A DNA stretch of 64,000 nucleotides from Zantedeschia hybrid cultivar (lineage: Eukaryota; Streptophyta; Magnoliopsida; Alismatales; Araceae): the NCBI GenBank assembly GCA_030544215.1, contig JARZZO010000008.1, positions 33,023,614 to 33,087,613 on the forward strand, in the 5' to 3' direction. Positions within the stretch are counted from its first letter, which is position 1; each line of letters begins with the position of its first letter. The notes under the pieces were generated by a model. The model worked only from the letters and a program-made list of their open reading frames with translations. It made no database searches and was not told the origin of the DNA. Made by a program: the position numbers and the translations under genes. Below are positions 58,541-64,000 of this stretch, in pieces.

Positions 58541-60947
58541 AGTTAGGGGACATAGGAGGAAGAAGGGGAAGTTTAGAGAGACTACCAGCGTCGCACTGGC
58601 AGTGGGGAGGCCTCCGACATCGCACTGGTAGCTTGGGCGTCACACCTGGCCCCGTTGCAGGGTAGATTCGACCCCGTCGGAGGGTCATTTTCTCAGTCCT
58701 AGAGAGAACACCAGAAAGTAATCTAAATTCGTATTAAAATTCATCAATTAATAAAAAAGAGTGTAATAGGATTATTTAAAGAGAAAACAAATCCTAATGA
58801 CTCCCTAAATTATACTCTGGACCAAAATACCCCTAACACAAAAAAATAGTGCCAAAATGCATAAAAAGTTCCTAAAAAATAGAAAAATTACCTAAACAAG
58901 TCTTAAATAGGCTGAACAAAATATCTACGGATTTGTTTAACAATAAGCTATGTAACAGACGGGTTCTGTTAAGTTTACAAGCCACAATGAAGTTTGAACG
59001 ACTCTCCGACGGCGGTAGACGCACTCCATCATATGTAAAGCATGATAGTAACTGCAACATGTGAAAATAACACTGCAAATCTACAACTAACAACCATATC
59101 GAAGTGTATAGAGTAGTACTATGCACTGATCAGGAAGTTCACACCACACTTGATTCAAAACATGAGGTCTAGTGGTAAGGTTCTTGTCTGTGAGGATGGT
59201 CAGTTGAACTTGCTTATCTATCGGCTCTGCAAATAGAGAATTCTTCAGCAAATGAAGATCAGCCGCAACCATGATAGGCTGATCCCATACAGGTGGACTA
59301 GGCGGAGACAGAGGGGCAATTACAGTTGATGTGGCAAGGGGTGCATCAAGGTTTGACCTCACAGCAAATAATGGTAGAGATGGGTGATGATGCACTGTTG
59401 ATGGTATCCAAAGAACTTGAATTTGCTAGGATGGTTGTTGAGTCAGCCTCATAATTCGTAACCTTACTTGAATCTTCAGGTTGGGATGTTGCCACACTTG
59501 AAGGGTACTTGATTGGAAAACGAACTTTCCTTTCAAGTGAGGCGGCTGGAGGGTGCACCTCTGTTGCTCATGATCCACGATGTAACGTCGTTCCTCCGTC
59601 CAGTCTCTACCAACTCTAATGTACAAGTCTGACTTGGGAAGGATGGTACACCATGCTCCATCAACGTGAGAAACACTCTTGAAAGACCAATAGAATTTCA
59701 CAAATGCTCGGTCACCATCTAATACAATTTTTCTGGTCTTAGAGAGTAAATCGACAAGTGTTCGTGAAATAAAAGTATTCTCTAGTCTATGATTAAACAC
59801 AAGGGTCGCACATGCCTTGTTGGGCAACATAACCCCAGTGTAGAAGACTAAGGAAGTCATGGTTACGGACGATGCACGAAGGTTGACGGCAAGGCCTGCT
59901 GGCGGCAGTGACAACAACAGAAGTAGATGGCTGCAGTAGCATATTGCAGCGATGGCTGCATCGGCGCTGGCTTGGGCTTGCTCGGGCGACAGTGATGGCG
60001 ATGTAGACAACGGAGTTGTTGGCGGTGGTGCCGACGGTTGGGGCTATCGACGGAAGGTGGTTCCTCCCTCCCTTTTCTTTTTTTGTGTTTTTTTTTTTGG
60101 TTGCAAAACAAAGATCGAGAGAGATAAAGAAGAAGGAGAGGGGTGGTATGAACAATACTACGGTTACTGTAGCGTGCCAGTTACAACAACAAAGGTGTAT
60201 GGACTGTAGCGCGGGTTATTGTTTGCCGTGAATAGTGCCCGTAGGTATTGTAGTAGTGAACAATGCTTACGAATAGAGAAAAAATAGGGAGGGAAACAAA
60301 TAGAGAGAAAGGTGAGATGGTGATGCTATCGGTGGTACTGTTTACGGAACAATTCCTATGAACAGTAACAAGGGTTTGGACGAAATGGTGGCGAGCGGTA
60401 TGGTGGTGGGATCAAAAGTTAGGCTCTAATACCAAATTTGATGGGGGATAGAGGAGGAAGAAGGGGGGAGTTTGGAGAGATTACCGGCATCACATCGGCT
60501 GTGGGGACGCCTCCGGTGTCGCACTAGTACCTTGGGCGTCTACCCCGGTCCCCGTCCTAAGGTAGATTCAACTACGCACAAGGTCGTTTTCTCCGTCGTA
60601 GAGAGAACACAAGAAAATAACCCAAATCTGTACTAAAATTCATCCATTAAATGAAAATGAGTATTATAGGACTATTTAAAGAGAAAACAAATTCTAATGA
60701 CTCCCTAAATTTTACTATAGACCAAAATAGCTCTAACACGAAAAAATAATTGCCAAAATCACACAGAAAGTTCTTGAAAAATAGAACCTAAATGAGCCTC
60801 AAATGGGCTGAATAAAATATCCATAGACTCATTTATGAGATATGTTTGAGTTTTCGAGCCACAATGAAGTTAGAAAAATGCTTCGACAGTAGTAGAAGCA
60901 CTTTATGAGATGTAACGTAGTGGTGCGCTGGTCTTGGATTCCTATCA
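58541..60947 (-). mobile_element. 2.4-kb non-autonomous LTR retrotransposon
   Basis: LTRs of about 500 bases (58541 to about 59050, and 60439-60947) share GTCGCACT, GATTATTTAAAGAGAAAACAAA-type and GACTCCCTAAAT blocks and flank about 1.4 kb. GCTCTAATACCA (60423-60434) beside the right LTR is the complement of an initiator-Met primer site with one mismatch, so the element lies on -. A 5-bp duplication AGTAG (58536-58540, 60948-60952) flanks it, and removing the insert restores the LINE motif WKGRLLSFGGRL. The left end has AG instead of TG. No gag, protease, RT or integrase is present. Confidence 0.8.
59087..60010 (-). pseudogene. Unknown coding region inside the non-autonomous LTR element
   Basis: A 194-codon open frame on - (60010 to 59426) contains MLPNKACATLVFNHRLEN, DGDRAFVKFYWSFKSVSH, AWCTILPKSDLYIRVGRDW and TEERRYIVDHEQQRC. 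In a shifted frame it continues to 59087. The composition (Trp, Cys and charged residues, no low complexity) looks like real protein rather than chance. I do not recognise it as gag or any retroelement enzyme. It could be a highly diverged structural protein or a captured host fragment. Confidence 0.45.
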
Positions 60948-60990
60948 AGTAGTCTCCCCTTCCAACGAGCCAGTCAGCTCTCAAGCTTCC

Positions 60991-62485
60991 TTACCACCTT
61001 CTCCCAGTCTCTACAATGGAGCTCACCTGGAATGAGTGGCATCCCGTATAGGAAATTGGAAACTCTCCCTTCTGACACCCCATGATGAAGATAGCCCTGC
61101 ACAGCTCCCTCTCCCTTACATTAATACCAATCAACTGGCTCTTATGGAAGTTGTTCCCAAGGCCTGTCACCTCTCTGATCAACTCTAGAATGAGCCTTGC
61201 TACAATCAACTGACCCTCCTCAGCAGAGAAGAGCATGATCGTATCATCAACATATTCGACATGAGTGACCTGCAGTCCCTGTTGTGAACTCTGGACACCC
61301 TTGATAAGTCTTGCTCCCTCAGCTCTATCCCAAACTTTACTGAGAACATTAGCCACCAAAATGAACAGAAGGGTTAAGACAGGGTCCCCTTGTTTGAGGC
61401 GTCTCTTACTGTGGAAGAAAGGTCTAGGCGGCCTGTTGACAAGTACAGTAAAAGTCATAGAGGATATACACTCCTTGATCCACTGAACCCAAGTATCACC
61501 AAACCCCATCGAGGAGAGGACCTCAAGCAAACACTTTTAGCTGACCATATCATAAGCCTTTTCATAATCCACCTTTAGTAAGAAACCACTCCTGTGATGC
61601 AGCTTTAGAAAATGCAGTGCCTCATAAGCAACGAGAAAATTATCCTGTATGAATCTCCCTCTGACAAAGGCTCCTTGTGTTCCCACTAATCACCTTGGCA
61701 ACCATCTTCGCTACTCTGCTGGCCAAAGCTTTGGTGATAATCGTTTTGTTGATGCCTTTAAGATGCATCTTACCCTCTTAGAACTCAAGAACAGCCTGAA
61801 GAACATCTGTCTTGATGATATCCCAACAGTACTGGAGAAAAAACAAGCAGGAAACCATCCGGTTTTGGAGCTTTGTCCCCTGCAAGAGCAAAAACGGCTC
61901 TCCTAATCTCCTCCTCTAGAACAGGCCCGACAAGTATCCTCATGTCAGTAGAAATAGAGGGAAGTAGACTCGTTGCAATAGAGGGTATTGAAGGACTCGT
62001 CCGAGAAAAGCTTGGCATAAAAGTCAAATACATGGACCCTCAGCTGAAAGTCTCGTGAATGCCATTGATCACCCTCCTTAAGCATCCTAATCTGGTTCAT
62101 CCTTCTCCTTGAGGCCACTTGCTAAAAGTAGGTAGTGTTCTTGTCTCCCTCCTTGATCCATATCTCATTTGACCTCTGCTTCTAAAAGATCTCTTCTCTG
62201 AGGAGAATCTCATCAAAATTTATTTCAAGTATTTTTTTTACTTTTCTGTTCTTCAGCATCTAATAAAGTTGCTTCTTCTAGTGCATCCAAGGCTTCCAAT
62301 AGCTCCACAATCTTATCTTTGGCTACCTTATCTGGAAGGGTTTTGGAAGCTCCCCACCCGAGCAATGCAAGAGACAACCTCTTAAGCTTCAGACATAACC
62401 TGGCCAGAGCATTGATATCATGAATATCCTCCTGCCAGCTGCTAGTAACCAGATCAGAGAAGCCTTCTTCACTCATCCAATACAT
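60991..62485 (-). pseudogene. LINE ORF2 reverse transcriptase
   Basis: On -: ALAGDKAPKPDGFLLVFSP (motif of RT block 1), then MLEVLSSMGFGDTWVQWIKE, FTVLVNRPPRPFFHSKRRLK and RLKQGDPVLTLLFILVANVL. The catalytic block follows in THVEYVDDTIMLFSAEE (YVDD). After it come LELIREVTGLGNNFHKSQLI and ISYTGCHSF. This is the L1 clade, distinct from the RTE LINE in intron 1. The upstream linker at 62225-62485 is helical and charged. The frame is broken in several places. Confidence 0.85.
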
Positions 62486-63432
62486 CTCCAGCCTGAATCT
62501 CGGCTTCCTAGCTGAAGCACCTCATGATCTCAGCAAAAAGGCTTGTGATTCGAGGCCGTCCTTGTCAAACACTCGGCCTGTAAAAGGGGGAAGTGGTCTT
62601 TTCAATCCACAGACACCAAGAACCTGTCCAACTTAGAAACGGTGGGGTCCTCCCTTAGGTTGGATCAAGTGAAGGTAGCATTGACTGTGAAGACATCTAC
62701 TAATGCTGCCTCTGTTATAACTCTCTGAAATCCTCCATCTCCCTGTGAGAATGTGAAGTACCACTACTCTCCTCAGCTGCCTTGATGGCATTAAAGAACC
62801 TCCCTAACCCTCTAATCCCCTTGCATCCCAACCTGATGCTGGACAATGATTAGCTCCTCCTACAAAGCACACTTGAATGAGCTGCCTTGAGGACCATATA
62901 AACCTATGATGACCAATAGGAAGCCATCTATGACATAGAACAAGAGTGATACAGAGGAGACACCCACTTGTCTGCCCCTTTAACTTCTTCGACGACATAC
63001 TCATTCCATAACAACATAATGCCCCTGCATTCCTTATTGTAGGTGAGGCCATCCTTTTGGTGAGCCTATTGGCCCCAATCCCCTCATAATTGCCTCCCCA
63101 TTCCCTTCACATTTGGTTTCTTGTAAACACAGCACATCTGGTTTACATCTCTTCATAAACTCCCTAATTGCCCTCCTCTTCTCCTTCTCACATAAACCCC
63201 TAATGTTCCAAGTTATGATCCGTATAAGGTAAACTTTATCCCCCCCCCCTCCCGTATCGTTGCCCTTACTTTTTCTAGATGACTTCTCACCCTTGCCTAT
63301 ACGGGCCATCCCCATCTGCCACCTCTTTTGTATCTTAAGATACAATTGTCTCACATCCTTCTCAATCCCCTCAAATGACACTCCCACCTTATTCTCCACC
63401 TCTTTGAGTTGCTTCTCAGTTAGTTGGCTCAC
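62486..63432 (-). pseudogene. LINE ORF2 endonuclease (AP-endonuclease-like)
   Basis: On - the frame from 63432 passes through a coiled-coil-prone lead (QLTEKQLKEVENKVGVSFEG) into LIRIITWNIRGLCEKEKRRA and PDVLCLQETKCEG. The Asn of WNIRG and the Glu of QETK are the first catalytic residues of the AP-endonuclease family. The later part (62804-63052, FVGGANHCPASGWDARG in shifted frames) is decayed. The endonuclease would nick target DNA for target-primed reverse transcription. Confidence 0.85.
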
Positions 63433-63439
63433 CGAAGCT

Positions 63440-64000
63440 AGCTACTCTTTGACATCCTCCCTCCCCATCCTGTTGCCTCCGTACTCCACTACACCTCACC
63501 TACTCTGCCCTCCAAAGAAACAAGGTACCATGGACAGCTCCTCCTACCCTGACATGAGTCTTTCCACCTGATCCTGCACTCGAAGATCTTGTCCTTGACC
63601 CTGGTACTCGTTCAAAGCCTCCTCACCACCCAACCCCAATTGCTGGGTAGAATCATCAATAACACGTAAAGCATGAACCTGTAAGTCTTCCTAGGCCTCC
63701 TGTATTGCCCCCCCACCTCCCACCACCACCTCTTGATGATAACCCCTCCTGTGACGTGAACTATGACTAGAAAGCTGTTGTTGTGCACCTCTACTCTGTG
63801 CAGGCTGAGATTTGGATGGATGTTGAGGTGCAGGTGCAACTGGAGGACGCTGAGGTGCAGGTGCAAATGGAGGACGTTGAGGTACATGACCCTACATTAG
63901 CCACTCCCACTCTGCATCATCATCCTGAGCTATTTTGCTCCTGCCCCTTGTGAGCAACTTATGTTCTAAGTCAACCTCCTAATCATGACCTTGTGCATGT
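63440..64000 (-). pseudogene. LINE ORF1 C-terminal region, partial
   Basis: The - strand reading into the endonuclease contains Pro/Gln-rich, low-complexity coding sequence. It includes two near-identical 30-base units (about 63826-63885, words GAGGTGCAGGTGCAA and GGAGGACG) encoding a repeated PQRPPxAPAP segment. No nucleic-acid-binding domain is inside the window; the rest of ORF1 lies to the right. Confidence 0.5.

Larger units (their letters stand above)
57143..64000 (-). mobile_element. L1-type LINE, interrupted, running off the right edge
   Basis: The - strand carries ORF1 C-terminus, endonuclease, reverse transcriptase and a C-terminal zinc region in LINE order. The 3' end lies at about 57143-57157, where + shows TTTTGCTTTTTT, the complement of a short A-rich tail, only 15 bases from the target duplication of the neighbouring hAT. 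A 2.4-kb LTR element (58541-60947) splits it within the reverse-transcriptase C-terminal part. Many stops and shifts are present, so it is inactive. The 5' end is outside the window. Confidence 0.85.

Noticed and set aside
51447..64000. Search for later ABC1K exons (E-D-Y segment, catalytic loop, DFG-like motif)
   Set aside because: No matching segment was found in any + frame; only hAT, LINE and LTR DNA. The gene is assumed to continue outside the window.

Overview
This window is plant nuclear DNA. The evidence is a spliced chloroplast-type ABC1K/UbiB kinase gene, plant-only retroelement lineages (Tat-type Ty3/gypsy with two RNase H domains and antisense genes, L1- and RTE-type LINEs), several hAT DNA transposons with 8-bp target duplications, and a nuclear copy of mitochondrial 26S rRNA. 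No bacterial, CRISPR or tRNA genes were seen. The species cannot be named from sequence alone; a GC-rich first exon and giant transposon-filled introns suit an angiosperm with a repeat-rich genome.

One host gene spans most of the window on the + strand. Exon 1 (4522-4947) carries the start codon and a transit-peptide-like leader. Exons 2-6 follow at 31844-31888, 49381-49419, 50841-51011, 51099-51251 and 51411-51446. All junctions are phase 0 and together encode 290 codons up to a conserved WASSLFR segment. The rest of the kinase domain is not in the window, so intron 6 runs past the right edge. Introns 1, 2 and 6 are about 26.9 kb, 17.5 kb and at least 12.5 kb, and nearly everything else reported lies inside them.

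Left of the gene (1-2270) is the 5' end of a Tat-type gypsy element on the - strand. Intron 1 holds a large decayed Tat element (7235 to beyond 21690) with pol on + and a plant-mobile-domain-like gene on -, a truncated RTE LINE in its right LTR, a 1.76-kb hAT-type element carrying mitochondrial rRNA, a TRIM-like element and a 142-bp MITE. Intron 2 holds another Tat-type element on - (LTR 34867-35425, integrase 44920-45696) with two tandem + strand genes of the 'putative gypsy type transposon' family; a 4.7-kb hAT sits four codons into the first. It also holds LINE ORF1-like debris and a 562-bp MITE. Intron 6 holds a nearly intact 4.14-kb hAT and then an L1-type LINE on -, itself interrupted by a 2.4-kb non-autonomous LTR element.

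The most noteworthy points are: the antisense gene of the intron-1 Tat element, which appears to have its own TATA box, CT-rich leader and 5'UTR intron; a shared TATA-GAAGGGGA core in front of antisense genes of two different families; mitochondrial rRNA inside a DNA transposon; a Gly-to-Ala change in the kinase KxGQ motif; and premature stops that repeatedly fit CAG-to-TAG decay. Family names rest on motif recognition by eye, and boundaries without a stated target duplication are approximate.
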